Notes: generated by a model not told the origin, from the letters alone. Positions 38,601 to 47,743 are shown, numbered from the stretch's first letter. The stretch: 64,000 nucleotides of DNA from Rhizobiaceae bacterium (GCA_019635755.1 JAHBYW010000005.1:186001-250000), one strand, 5' to 3'. A program made the numbers and translations.

Positions 38601-39382
38601 GCGATCGCCGCGACCGCAGCCGCGCGGCCGTCATAGGAGAGCGCGACCTCGGCCTCAGTCACCCGGTCCTCGGCCGAACGCGCCTCCGGGGGGAGCGCGG
38701 CGAGGCGGGTCCGCTCGGCGCGCATGTCGCGGCTGGGCAAGGGCGAGGCCGGCAGGAAATTGAACGCGTTGCGGATCGACAGGAAGAACAGCATCTGCGC
38801 CCGGTCGTCCGGGTCGACGATGACGATCTTGGTCGGCGCGCTGCCGATCGTCGCCACCGCGGCTTCGCCCTGGGCGACCGAGACCGATCCGAATTCGTTG
38901 GAGAAATCGACGAGGCCGTCGAGGACGATGAGCGCGGTCGTATCGCCCTGGACGCGCATCGCCCAGTCTGTGCCGCGGATCGCGGCGGCCGCCGCGGGCG
39001 TCTCGATGACGATGCTCTCTCCGCCCGCCTCGGCACGGCCCCAGAGGTCGCCTTCCTCCAGCCCGAGCAGCGTGTCGTCGCCCGGGTCGAGCGACTTGAC
39101 CACGAGCGTGGTGTTGCGGCCGATGCGGATTTGCGTGTTGTCGGCGAACAGGATCGCCAGATTGCCGTATTCGTTGGTGCGCAGGAGGTCGCCGACGAGC
39201 AGGTCCTGGGCGAGGTCCACGAACCGCCAGTCCGGCAGGTCGATGAACTGGATCTCCTCGCCGGTCTTGCGTGCGATGACCGAGCCGGCGGCCGTCGCGA
39301 TGCGCGGGAACACCTCGGCCGCGACCGGATACACGGCCGCGACGAGCGCCAGCAACGCCACCCCTGTCCGTACGCCACGCAT
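35675..39382 (-). CDS. FecR domain - TPR - outer-membrane beta-barrel fusion protein
   Basis: 1235 residues from ATG at 39382. Signal peptide about 1-22 (VAAVYPVAAE). A FecR-like domain spans about 40-175 (LLVGDLLRTNEYGNLAILFA, IETPAAAAAIRGTDWAM). TPR repeats run about 250-585 (YERALSLDPDEPTALEARAN, LLRAIELDPQDPASRANLAI). From about 690 to the end the sequence alternates as in TonB-dependent-receptor barrels (AAYNLLDQRFLVAQDTPGWR) and ends in Phe (KLKVRF), an outer-membrane insertion signal. No plug domain is evident, so it may be a porin-like or sensory barrel. One base separates its stop from the cyclase start. Confidence 0.82.
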   Translation of the reverse strand: MRGVRTGVALLALVAAVYPVAAEVFPRIATAAGSVIARKTGEEIQFIDLPDWRFVDLAQDLLVGDLLRTNEYGNLAILFADNTQIRIGRNTTLVVKSLDPGDDTLLGLEEGDLWGRAEAGGESIVIETPAAAAAIRGTDWAMRVQGDTTALIVLDGLVDFSNEFGSVSVAQGEAAVATIGSAPTKIVIVDPDDRAQMLFFLSIRNAFNFLPASPLPSRDMRAERTRLAALPPEARSAEDRVTEAEVALSYDGRAAAVAAIAEARRSRLSAAQNARLTLIEAFIAGAEQRYADAARLFAAAQPGLDAKRRAVAAYGGYFSRSLADPSRVEPAPGLEASSPYAAMAAALTAGFLHDIPAAIEVLKRAEARFPDDPTLPAVRAQFALLVDDREQVREAYERALSLDPDEPTALEARANYRTGIESDLDGALEDLERAVAIAPGSTTIWNALGLVLSEQGASREAEEALLRAIELDPQDPASRANLAILYLDQDRLDEAKAQIDLALTYDPTFDIALVARGRYHLQTGEIDKAMRDLLAGSTANPAYSQALLMLAAGYYESGDGEPAAQAMRNADRLDPNDPVTSSFAAAVAIDSSESDTAISSAQETMKRARARGGAYASARANREAGSALNGAFRLQGLDAWGGYYGAVAFDPFNAAGHVDQAIAGSANPFANSLREGTSPVEPGVNESGMSSFVQGLLIDPAMVSARSRSANLFRRPFLEGAIGGGFVNKGGDWGWTAEAELQGYAANPFPWSFYGQVNARRTDESRTYTPPAIGVPTVLFDLGYEDISGVGYLTARPTPNDRVVAYVNVRDGDQALTDAIVIPVPPVILPGPISIDAITFDRRVEDKTGEAGVAWSHTFGHRNVASAALFASGYRRASDEAATIFSDLGPAGLVAIGTRDLGITTDLTTYVGAVNHTYGVDDLTIRYGVEGGTADQSRVEVDAIAIAGGVPATAVTRTDLGLTLGRAYVDLLYEGTPDLTLEAALFGTWLNGPGGTLARAEPRVGVAWTPLDGHFLRAAFLRETDTLSSSTLAPIGMVGLQSNQVSLGVGGYVDTWAARWEAEWGSRFFTSVDYQHQDMFGLAIDVPGSLDTIDIASARIDRVSATANVWLGGGFGAFGTVAYADSTNTDPTSPGFGAPVPYIPELAGRVGFTYVHPSSVKVTLAGTYVGPRVGNAFGDLIDHYWSTDAFLTFEPFGKRLEVELAAYNLLDQRFLVAQDTPGWRRTFTGKLKVRF

Positions 39383-39485
39383 TGCTTGTTTTTTGTCGCC
39401 GCCCTTGCCGGACTTATGGGGAGAATCCCGCAACGCCGTCAAGTTCCGTTGCCGCAAACCCGCGGAGGCGCTACAGCTTCGCGCG

Positions 39486-40079
39486 ATGGCGCCCCGGAAA
39501 TCCACACGTTCTGCTGCCAAGGACGAGCCGGCCAGGCCGGAGACGCCGGCCGTGACCGTGGTCAGGGCGAGCGACACCCAGTTCCTGGATCACCTCAAGA
39601 AGATCAACGACGTCTTCTACGACCAGATCAAGATCGCCGACCAGAAGGCGGCCTACATCTTCACCTTCATGCTGGCCTTCCTGGTGACCTCGGCCGAGGG
39701 CAGGGGCGTCTTCAAGATCGAGCGCTATGTCTCGGGCGACTGGGTGGTCGCCATCCTGTCGGCGCTGCTGGGGCTGGCGGTCTTGTTCTCGCTGGTGTCG
39801 GCGATCCTCGTGGTGCTGCCGCGCCACAGGACGGGCGCGACGTCGCTCTACTGGGGCGGCTGGGGCGAGAACCGGGGCGCGCTGATGGAGGCGCGGGCGG
39901 AGGGCGACGCCTCCTATCTGTTCGACCAGTATGCGGGCAACGTCGACAACCTCTCGGCGATCAACCGGTCGAAATACCGCTTCGTCGGCTTCGCGTTCCG
40001 CGGCCTGCTGGTGGCCGTGGTGGCCTATGTGCTGCTGCTGGGCTACGGCGCCGGCGCGACGGCGTTGCCGGTGCGATAG
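39486..40079 (+). CDS. PycTM-like (DUF5706, Pycsar effector family) membrane protein
   Basis: 197 residues from ATG at 39486. Soluble N-terminus, the conserved stretch INDVFYDQIKIADQKAAYIF, two membrane segments (about 56-72 and 86-111), a loop with LYWGGWGENRGAL and YLFDQYAGNVDNLSAINRSK, and a third segment (about 167-189). This is the pattern I associate with DUF5706 proteins, which include PycTM, the membrane effector of the Pycsar antiphage system activated by cCMP or cUMP. It diverges across 103 bp from the FecR-TPR-barrel and cyclase operon. Family assignment is from memory of motifs; function in this locus is inference. Confidence 0.68.
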   Translation: MAPRKSTRSAAKDEPARPETPAVTVVRASDTQFLDHLKKINDVFYDQIKIADQKAAYIFTFMLAFLVTSAEGRGVFKIERYVSGDWVVAILSALLGLAVLFSLVSAILVVLPRHRTGATSLYWGGWGENRGALMEARAEGDASYLFDQYAGNVDNLSAINRSKYRFVGFAFRGLLVAVVAYVLLLGYGAGATALPVR

Positions 40080-40225
40080 GCCGGGCGCATCCGACAAGCC
40101 TGTGCGTAAGGCGCCGGAGGGCTCGGGCGCGATTGCCGCAAAGGCATTTTTCCCCTAGCGTTGACCAAACGATAAAAAAACGGACGGGACTCGATCCGAA
40201 ACCTGTACCAACCAGAGGTGGTCAA

Positions 40226-41263
40226 ATGCCGAGTTTTCAATCGAAATCCGCGATCCATGGCGTCTCGCGCCGCACGCTGATCAAGGCAGCCGGCGCCGGC
40301 GCGGCGATCGCCGCGACGGGCGCATTCCCGGCGCGGCTGTTCGCACAGGAGAAGCTCAAGGTCGCCGCGATCTACACGGTTCCCTTCGAGCAGCAATGGG
40401 TGTCGCGCCTCCACAAGGCGGCCAACGCCGCCAAGGATCGCGGCGACATCGAATACGTCGCGACCGAGAACGTCTCCAACACCGATTATGAGCGCGTCAT
40501 GCGCGAATACGCCGAGGCCGGCAACAAGCTGATCGTCGGCGAGGTGTTCGGCGTGGAGGACGCGGCCCGCACGGTGGCCAACGACTATCCCGACACCGCC
40601 TTCCTGATGGGCTCCAGCCTCAAGCCCGACGCGGCCGTTCCGAACTTCTCCGTGTTCGACAACTACATCCAGGACGCCTCCTACCTGACCGGCATCATCG
40701 CGGGCGCGATGACCAAGTCGAAGAACATCGGCATGGTGGGCGGCTATCCGATCCCGGAGGTTAACCGGCTGATGAACGCCTTCATGGCGGGCGTCAGGGA
40801 AGTGGCGCCGGACACCAAGTTCCAGGTGTCGTTCATCGGCTCGTGGTTCGATCCGCCCAAGGCCAAGGAAACGGCGTTCGCCCAGATCGACGGCGGCGCG
40901 GACGTCATGTACGCCGAGCGCTTCGGCGTGTCGGATGCCGCCAAGGAGCGCGGCGTGCTGGCCATCGGCAACGTGATCGACACGCAGGCCGACTATCCGG
41001 ACACGGTCGTGGCATCGGCGCTGTGGCACTTCGAACCGACCCTCGACGCCGCGATCGCGGCGGTGAAGGGCGGGACGTTCAAGGCCGAGGACTACGGCAC
41101 CTATTCCTTCATGAAGGCGGGCGGCTGCTCGATCGCGCCGCTGGGCACCTTCGAGGGCAAGGTGCCGGCCGAGGCCGCGGCGCTGGTGGCCGAGAAGGAA
41201 AAGGCCATCAAGGACGGGTCGTTCACGGTCACGATCGACGACAACGAGCCGAAGTCGAGCTGA
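40226..41263 (+). CDS. BMP-family ABC transporter substrate-binding protein
   Basis: 345 residues from ATG at 40226, with AGAGGTGG upstream. Twin-arginine-like leader (GVSRRTLIKAAGAGAAIAAT) with cleavage near LFAQ. The body is a basic membrane protein (BMP/PnrA) binder: KVAAIYTVPFEQQWVSRLHK, NIGMVGGYPIPEVNRLMNAF. BMP binders capture nucleosides or purine-type bases. First gene of an operon with an ATPase and two permeases; the cytosine-deaminase-like gene downstream supports a nucleobase substrate. A TTGACC motif at 40161 may belong to its promoter. Confidence 0.92.
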   Translation: MPSFQSKSAIHGVSRRTLIKAAGAGAAIAATGAFPARLFAQEKLKVAAIYTVPFEQQWVSRLHKAANAAKDRGDIEYVATENVSNTDYERVMREYAEAGNKLIVGEVFGVEDAARTVANDYPDTAFLMGSSLKPDAAVPNFSVFDNYIQDASYLTGIIAGAMTKSKNIGMVGGYPIPEVNRLMNAFMAGVREVAPDTKFQVSFIGSWFDPPKAKETAFAQIDGGADVMYAERFGVSDAAKERGVLAIGNVIDTQADYPDTVVASALWHFEPTLDAAIAAVKGGTFKAEDYGTYSFMKAGGCSIAPLGTFEGKVPAEAAALVAEKEKAIKDGSFTVTIDDNEPKSS

Positions 41264-41324
41264 TGGGCGTGCCCTCCCCCTTGAGGGGAGGGTGTCGAGC
41301 GCAGCGAGGCGGGTGGGGGCGCTG

Positions 41325-42917
<1,593 letters not shown>

Positions 42918-42929
42918 TTCAGATCGAGG

Positions 42930-43092
42930 CACCCCCTCACCGGTTCGCCCGCGGCGGCCTTGCCGCGGGGCGAACCACCTCTCCCCCTGCCCGGGGGAGA
43001 GGAACTGCTGCCGCTACGCCGGCGCATATCCAGCTTGGGTTCCTCTCCCCCGGGCAGGGGGAGAGGTGGCCCGAAGGGCCGGTGAGGGGGTG
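42930..43092. repeat. Composite palindromic repeat (type A)
   Basis: Ends CACCCCCTCACCGG and CCGGTGAGGGGGTG are inverted, and inside are paired CCTCTCCCCCTGCCCGGGGGAGAGG blocks flanking a short core with GAACTGCTGCCGC and CCAGCTTGGGTTCC. Related full copies lie at 51044-51213 and 54575-54761. Located between the ATPase and first permease of the BMP transporter operon. Confidence 0.85.
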
Positions 43093-43130
43093 CTGCATCG
43101 GTTGGGCTCCAACGCGCACGCAGGCATTCC

Positions 43131-44180
43131 ATGCGCCTTGAGCCGAAACCCGCGCCGTCGAAGCTCGCGCTGCTGCTCTATCCCGCCGGCGCGGTCGCCG
43201 TGACGCTTGTCATCACGTCGCTGCTGGTGCTGGCGGCGGGTGCCTCGCCGCTCTCCGTCTTCGCGCTGGTGTGGAAGGGCGCGGCCGGCTCGCAGTTCGC
43301 GCTGATGGAGACGCTGACGCGCGCGACGCCGCTGATCTTCACCGGGCTCGCCGTCGCCGTCGCCTTCCGCGCGAAGCTCTGGAACATCGGCGCGGAGGCG
43401 CAGCTCTACATCGGCGCGGTGGTGACGGTGGTGCTGGGCACCGGCACGCTGGCGCTTCACTCCGGCCTGCTGCTGCCGCTGATCGCGGTCTCGGCGATGG
43501 CCGCCGGCGCGTTGCTGCTGCTTGGGCCGGCGCTGCTGAAGACGAGCTTCGGCGTCGACGAGGTGGTGACGACGCTGCTGCTGAACTTCATCGTGCTGCT
43601 GTTCGTGTCGATGCTGCTGGAAGGGCCGCTGAAGGATCCGACCGGCCTCGGCTGGCCGCAGTCGCAGAAGGTGATCGCCGAGGCGCAGCTGCCCCGCATC
43701 ATCCAGGGCCGCCGACTGCACTACGGCTTCGTGCTGGCGCTGGTAAGCGCCGTGGTCGTGTGGGTGATCATGAAGCGCACGGCGCTGGGCTACGAGATGC
43801 GCGCGGTGGGTCACAATCCGGAGGCCGCGCGGTTTGCCGGCATTCCGGTCAACACCGTGCTGATGAAGACGGCGCTGCTGTCGGGCGGGCTCGCGGCGCT
43901 GGCCGGCTTCTCCGAGGTGGCCGGGCTCAAGGGCAACCTGACGCGCGACCTGTCGCCCGGCTTCGGCTACACCGGCATCGTGGTGGCGATGCTCGCCATG
44001 CTGAACCCGCTGGGCGTCGTGGTGAGCGCGATCTTCGTGGCGGGCATCTTCGTCGGCGCCGACGCGATGAGCCGCGCCGCGGGCGTGCCGAGCTACATCG
44101 CCAATGTGATGACCGCGACGGCGCTGCTGACCATGGTCGCGGCGATCCTGCTGTCGCGATACCGGGTGAGGTGGAGATAG
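43131..44180 (+). CDS. BMP-type nucleoside ABC transporter permease 1
   Basis: 349 residues, about ten hydrophobic segments, BPD_transp_2 type. LIFTGLAVAVAFRAKLWNIG is the family's N-terminal signature (YufP/NupB-like) and MRAVGHNPEAARFAGI the cytoplasmic loop that contacts the ATPase. It forms the channel together with permease 2. Confidence 0.92.
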   Translation: MRLEPKPAPSKLALLLYPAGAVAVTLVITSLLVLAAGASPLSVFALVWKGAAGSQFALMETLTRATPLIFTGLAVAVAFRAKLWNIGAEAQLYIGAVVTVVLGTGTLALHSGLLLPLIAVSAMAAGALLLLGPALLKTSFGVDEVVTTLLLNFIVLLFVSMLLEGPLKDPTGLGWPQSQKVIAEAQLPRIIQGRRLHYGFVLALVSAVVVWVIMKRTALGYEMRAVGHNPEAARFAGIPVNTVLMKTALLSGGLAALAGFSEVAGLKGNLTRDLSPGFGYTGIVVAMLAMLNPLGVVVSAIFVAGIFVGADAMSRAAGVPSYIANVMTATALLTMVAAILLSRYRVRWR

Positions 44181-44202
44181 CGCATGGAGCGGACGGCGCT
44201 CA

Positions 44203-44350
44203 CCCCCCTCTGGCCTGCCGGCCATCTCCCCCTCAAGGGGGGAGATCAGCCGGCCGCGCGACCTGCGCAAATCTTTTGCGCATGGGCGCAGAGACCGAAG
44301 TTGCCGATCTCCCCCCTTGAGGGGGAGATGGCCGGCAGGCCAGAGGGGGG
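44203..44350. repeat. Perfect 45-bp inverted repeat (type D) between two permease genes
   Basis: Left arm 44203-44247 and right arm 44306-44350 are exact reverse complements over 45 bp, with a 58-bp spacer. Arms carry CTCTGGCCTGCCGGCCATCT and CCCCCTCAAGGGGGG. A diverged copy lies at 57956-58103. The mRNA would form a very stable stem between the two permease cistrons, ending 9 bp before the next start codon. Confidence 0.92.
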
Positions 44351-44358
44351 TGCCTGAC

Positions 44359-45303
44359 GTGGACCAGGCCGTAGACATCCTCTTCACCGCGTCGTTCTGG
44401 GTCGCAGCGATCCGCATCGCCTCGCCGCTGATCTTCGCCACGATGGGCGAGCTGATCTGCGAGCGCGCCGGGGTGCTGAACCTCGGCATCGAGGGCATCA
44501 TGACGGTCGGCGCCTTCGCCGGCTGGTTCACGGTCTACTCGGGCGGCGACCTGTGGGCCGGCGTGCTGGTGGCGGCGCTGGCCGGCGCGGCGTTCGGGCT
44601 TCTGCACGGCTTCCTGACGGTGCCGCTCGGCCTGTCGCAGCACGTGGTCGGCATCGGCGTGACGCTGCTCGCCACCAGCCTGACCTACTTCACCTACCGG
44701 CTGGTGCTGCCGGAGGTGACGTCGCCGCCGAAGATCGAACCGTTCCAGCCGCTGCCGATCCCCGGCCTGTCGCAGATTCCCATCGTCGGCGAGGCGCTGT
44801 TCGCGCAGACGCCGCTGACCTACCTCGCCTTCGTCACGGTCGCGCTGGTCGCCTGGGTGCTCTACCGCACGCCGGCCGGACTGGCGCTGCGGGCCGCCGG
44901 CGAGAACCCGTCGGCGGTCGAGGCGCAGGGCATCTCGGTGACGGCGGTGCGCATGACGGCCGTCTGCGCCGGCAGCGCCCTGATGGCGATCGGCGGCGCC
45001 TTCCTGACGATGTCGGCGTTCAACTCGTTCTTCTTCGAGACCGTGAACGGCCGCGGCTGGATCTGCATCGCGCTCGTCGTGTTCGGCTCATGGCGGCCGG
45101 GCAAGGCGCTGGTCGGCGCGATCCTGTTCGCGGCGTTCGATGCCTACCAGATACGGCTGCAGCAGATTTCCGGCGGCGTCGTGCCCTACCAAATGTTCCT
45201 GATGCTGCCCTACGTGCTGTCGATCCTGGCGCTCGTGCTGGTGGCGCGCCGCGCGACCTACCCGAAGGCGTTGATGATCCCGTATCAGAAGGGCGAGAGG
45301 TGA
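44359..45303 (+). CDS. BMP-type nucleoside ABC transporter permease 2
   Basis: 314 residues from GTG at 44359. BPD_transp_2 permease: ASPLIFATMGELICERAGVL then NLGIEGIMTVGAFAG, and the loop LRAAGENPSAVEAQGISV. Partner of permease 1, as in YufQ/NupC. The GTG start lies 9 bp after the right arm of a 45-bp inverted repeat, which could affect ribosome access. Confidence 0.92.
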   Translation: MDQAVDILFTASFWVAAIRIASPLIFATMGELICERAGVLNLGIEGIMTVGAFAGWFTVYSGGDLWAGVLVAALAGAAFGLLHGFLTVPLGLSQHVVGIGVTLLATSLTYFTYRLVLPEVTSPPKIEPFQPLPIPGLSQIPIVGEALFAQTPLTYLAFVTVALVAWVLYRTPAGLALRAAGENPSAVEAQGISVTAVRMTAVCAGSALMAIGGAFLTMSAFNSFFFETVNGRGWICIALVVFGSWRPGKALVGAILFAAFDAYQIRLQQISGGVVPYQMFLMLPYVLSILALVLVARRATYPKALMIPYQKGER

Positions 45304-45320
45304 TAGCGCGATTTCCGTCA

Positions 45321-45341
45321 TCCTCGGGCTTGTCCCGAGGA
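45321..45341. repeat. REP-like palindrome, copy 3, left of the GIY-YIG gene
   Basis: TCCTCGGG-CTTGT-CCCGAGGA, 8-bp perfect arms, with flanks GTCA and TCTGCC. It lies 17 bp after the permease stop. It mirrors copy 4 at 45760-45780, so the GIY-YIG gene is enclosed by an inverted pair. Confidence 0.87.
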
Positions 45342-45366
45342 TCTGCCTTCATATGAAGTGGAGGCT

Positions 45367-45708
45367 ATGACCGGGTTCGTCTACACGATGTCGGACAAGC
45401 CTCGTGGCGTGATCTACATCGGCGTCACGAGCGATCTGCCGGGTCGCGTCTGGGAACATCGAAACGACGTCCATCAGGGCTTCACGTCACGATACAAGGC
45501 AAAGAACCTTGTTTGGTTTGAGAGACATCCGAACATCGTCCTCGCGATACAGCGCGGGAAGTCACTCAAGCGCTATCGGCGGGCGTGGAAGGCCGAACTG
45601 ATCGAAGGCCTGAACCCCACATGGCTCGACCTGTACGAGCAGATCGATGAGATCGACAACGAATTTCACCCGCACCCGAACACAAGGATGTGGAGTGACT
45701 ACAATTGA
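45367..45708 (+). CDS. GIY-YIG domain small nuclease-like protein
   Basis: 113 residues from ATG at 45367 (GGAGG 3 nt upstream; GTG at 45358 possible). GIY-YIG core: FVYTMSDKPRGVIYIGVTSD, then RVWEHRNDVHQGFTSRYKAK, KNLVWFERH and the late Glu in KAELIEGLNPTW. UPF0213-like proteins of this size are predicted endonucleases of unknown role. Its lower GC than the neighbours and enclosure by inverted REP-like palindromes within a transporter-deaminase gene set suggest insertion as a unit. Confidence 0.85.
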   Translation: MTGFVYTMSDKPRGVIYIGVTSDLPGRVWEHRNDVHQGFTSRYKAKNLVWFERHPNIVLAIQRGKSLKRYRRAWKAELIEGLNPTWLDLYEQIDEIDNEFHPHPNTRMWSDYN

Positions 45709-45759
45709 AATGCTTCCAACATACCGAAGCCTCGATCGGAACTCGCGATCGCCGGCAGA

Positions 45760-45780
45760 TCCTCGGGACAAGCCCGAGGA
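45760..45780. repeat. REP-like palindrome, copy 4, right of the GIY-YIG gene
   Basis: TCCTCGGG-ACAAG-CCCGAGGA with flanks GGCAGA and TGAC, the exact inverse of copy 3 including flanks. Located between the GIY-YIG gene and the amidohydrolase gene. Confidence 0.87.
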
Positions 45781-45807
45781 TGACGACTTGGGCATAGGAG
45801 CAGCGCT

Positions 45808-47103
45808 ATGAGTTTCGACCTGATCGTCCGGGGCGGCAGGCTGGCCGATGGGCGGACCGCCGACATCGGAATCCGTGGCGAGACGATCGCCGCGATCGAG
45901 CCGAGGATCGAGGCGACGGCCGTCCGGGTGATCGACGCGACCGGCGACCTTGTGTCGGCCCCGTTCGTCGATCCGCATTTCCACATGGACGCGACGCTGT
46001 CCTATGGCATTCCGCGCATCAACAAATCCGGCACGCTGCTCGAAGGCATCGCGCTCTGGGGCGAACTGAAGCCGCTGCTGACGCATGAGGCGGTAAAGGA
46101 GCGGGCGCTCAAATATTGCGACTGGGCGGTGTCGATGGGACTGCTCGCGATCCGCACCCATGTCGACACCTGCGACGACCGGCTGCTGGCGGTCGAGGCG
46201 CTGCTCGACGTGAAGAAGACGGTCGCGCCCTATATCGACCTGCAGCTCGTCGCCTTCCCGCAGGACGGCTTCTACCGCGACCCGACGGCGCGGCAGAACA
46301 CCATCCGCGCGCTCGACATGGGCGTCGACGTCGTGGGCGGCATCCCGCATTTCGAGCGCACGATGGCGGACGGCACGCGCTCGGTGACGGAGCTCTGCGA
46401 GATCGCGGAGAAGCGCGGGCTCATGGTCGACATGCATTGCGACGAGACGGACGACCCGCTGTCGCGGCATATCGAGCAGCTCGCCTATGAGACGCAGCGG
46501 CTCGGACTGAAGGGCAGGGTGGCCGGCTCGCACCTGACCTCGATGCATTCGATGGACAATTACTACGTGTCCAAGCTTCTGCCGATGATGGCGGAGGCCG
46601 AGGTTTCGGCGATCCCCAACCCGCTCATCAACATCATGCTGCAGGGCCGCCACGACACGTTCCCGAAGCGCCGCGGGCTGACACGCGTGAAGGAGATGCA
46701 GGCGCTCGGCATCCGCGTCGGCTGGGGTCAGGATTGCGTGCTGGACCCGTGGTATTCGCTGGGCACCGCCGACATGCTGGACGTCGCCTTCATGGGCCTG
46801 CATGTGGCGCAGATGTCGTCGCCGGCCGACATGGCAAAGTGCTTCGACATGGTGACGAACGTCAACGCGGCGATCATGGGCCTCGACCATCTGGGCGTGG
46901 CGGTCGGCAAGCGCGCCAGCCTCGTCGTGCTGGACGCCGGCGACCCGGTCGAGGCGCTGAGGCTGCGCGCCGAGCGGCTCTGTGTCGTCGCCCGCGGCAA
47001 GGTCGTGGCGGAGCGCCCGAAGCGCGACACGGCGCTGTCGCTCAACGGCCGTCCAAGCGGCGTGAACCGGCGGCATGAGGCATCGTTGAAAAACCCAACG
47101 TGA
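45808..47103 (+). CDS. Cytosine deaminase-like amidohydrolase
   Basis: 431 residues with GGAGC near the ATG. Metal-dependent amidohydrolase: VDPHFHMDATLSYGIPRINK carries the first HxH ligands, VDMHCDETDD and AGSHLTSMHS the next His residues, and GWGQDCVLDPWYSLG the Asp. This matches CodA-type cytosine or isoguanine deaminases; N-isopropylammelide-type hydrolases are close relatives. It deaminates an imported pyrimidine-like base, in keeping with the BMP transporter genes upstream. Confidence 0.88.
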   Translation: MSFDLIVRGGRLADGRTADIGIRGETIAAIEPRIEATAVRVIDATGDLVSAPFVDPHFHMDATLSYGIPRINKSGTLLEGIALWGELKPLLTHEAVKERALKYCDWAVSMGLLAIRTHVDTCDDRLLAVEALLDVKKTVAPYIDLQLVAFPQDGFYRDPTARQNTIRALDMGVDVVGGIPHFERTMADGTRSVTELCEIAEKRGLMVDMHCDETDDPLSRHIEQLAYETQRLGLKGRVAGSHLTSMHSMDNYYVSKLLPMMAEAEVSAIPNPLINIMLQGRHDTFPKRRGLTRVKEMQALGIRVGWGQDCVLDPWYSLGTADMLDVAFMGLHVAQMSSPADMAKCFDMVTNVNAAIMGLDHLGVAVGKRASLVVLDAGDPVEALRLRAERLCVVARGKVVAERPKRDTALSLNGRPSGVNRRHEASLKNPT

Positions 47104-47115
47104 TGGGATAATCTG

Positions 47116-47346
47116 TTGCCCACGGTCCTTCGTCTCAGCGGGCTGAACGTGGTCATCTATCCCGACGATCACGAACCCGCCCATGTACACGTGCGAGGCG
47201 ACGGCGAGGCCAAGATCAGCCTGGAGCCGTCCGTTCGATTGGACTGGGAGAGGGGTATGTCCTGGGCGACCGCGCAAAAGGCAGTGAGACTCGTGGCGGC
47301 CAACCGGGAAATGCTCCTTCGGAAATGGAACGAGATTCATGGCTGA
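47116..47346 (+). CDS. DUF4160-domain small protein
   Basis: 76 residues from TTG at 47116. MPTVLRLSGLNVVIYPDDHE followed by PAHVHVRGDGEAKI is the DUF4160 signature. Overlaps the start of the DUF2442 gene by 8 bp. DUF4160/DUF2442 pairs recur in bacterial genomes and have been predicted to be toxin-antitoxin-like, but no activity is established to my knowledge. Confidence 0.82.
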   Translation: MPTVLRLSGLNVVIYPDDHEPAHVHVRGDGEAKISLEPSVRLDWERGMSWATAQKAVRLVAANREMLLRKWNEIHG

Positions 47347-47743
47347 ACTGACCAAGGCGGAGTTCGACGCGGCGACCCGGCGCGGCAACGAAATCGGCGA
47401 CGACGTCCTGGCACGCGCGGTTCGCTACGACCCGAGCACGCGCACGATGCACGTCGATCTGCTGAATGGCGCGTCCTTTTCGTTCCCAGTGGACAGGCTG
47501 CAGGGACTGGAGGGAGCCGGGGACGAAGACCTCGCTGCCGTGGAGATCCTGGGCCGTGGATTCGGCCTCCACTGGGAGAAGCTGGACGCCGACTTCACGG
47601 TCGGCGGACTGGCCGCGGGCATCTTCGGAACGGCAAAGTACATGGCGCAGCAGGCAGGGCGGGCGCGGTCCGAGGCGAAGGCAGCAGCAGCCCGAGCGAA
47701 TGGCGCAAAGGGTGGGCGTCCCCGCAAGATCGCGCGCGGCTGA
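47339..47743 (+). CDS. DUF2442-domain protein
   Basis: 134 residues. VDLLNGASFSFPVDRLQGLE then GRGFGLHWEKLDADFTVGGL is the DUF2442 core; the tail is Ala/Lys/Arg-rich (AKAAAARANGAKGGRPRKIA) and could bind DNA. The 8-bp overlap with the DUF4160 gene shows coupling. Confidence 0.82.
   Translation: MAELTKAEFDAATRRGNEIGDDVLARAVRYDPSTRTMHVDLLNGASFSFPVDRLQGLEGAGDEDLAAVEILGRGFGLHWEKLDADFTVGGLAAGIFGTAKYMAQQAGRARSEAKAAAARANGAKGGRPRKIARG

Noticed and set aside
45367-45708. A homing endonuclease within an intron.
   Set aside because: No split gene or intron structure surrounds it; flanking genes are complete. Only the REP-like flanks suggest mobility.
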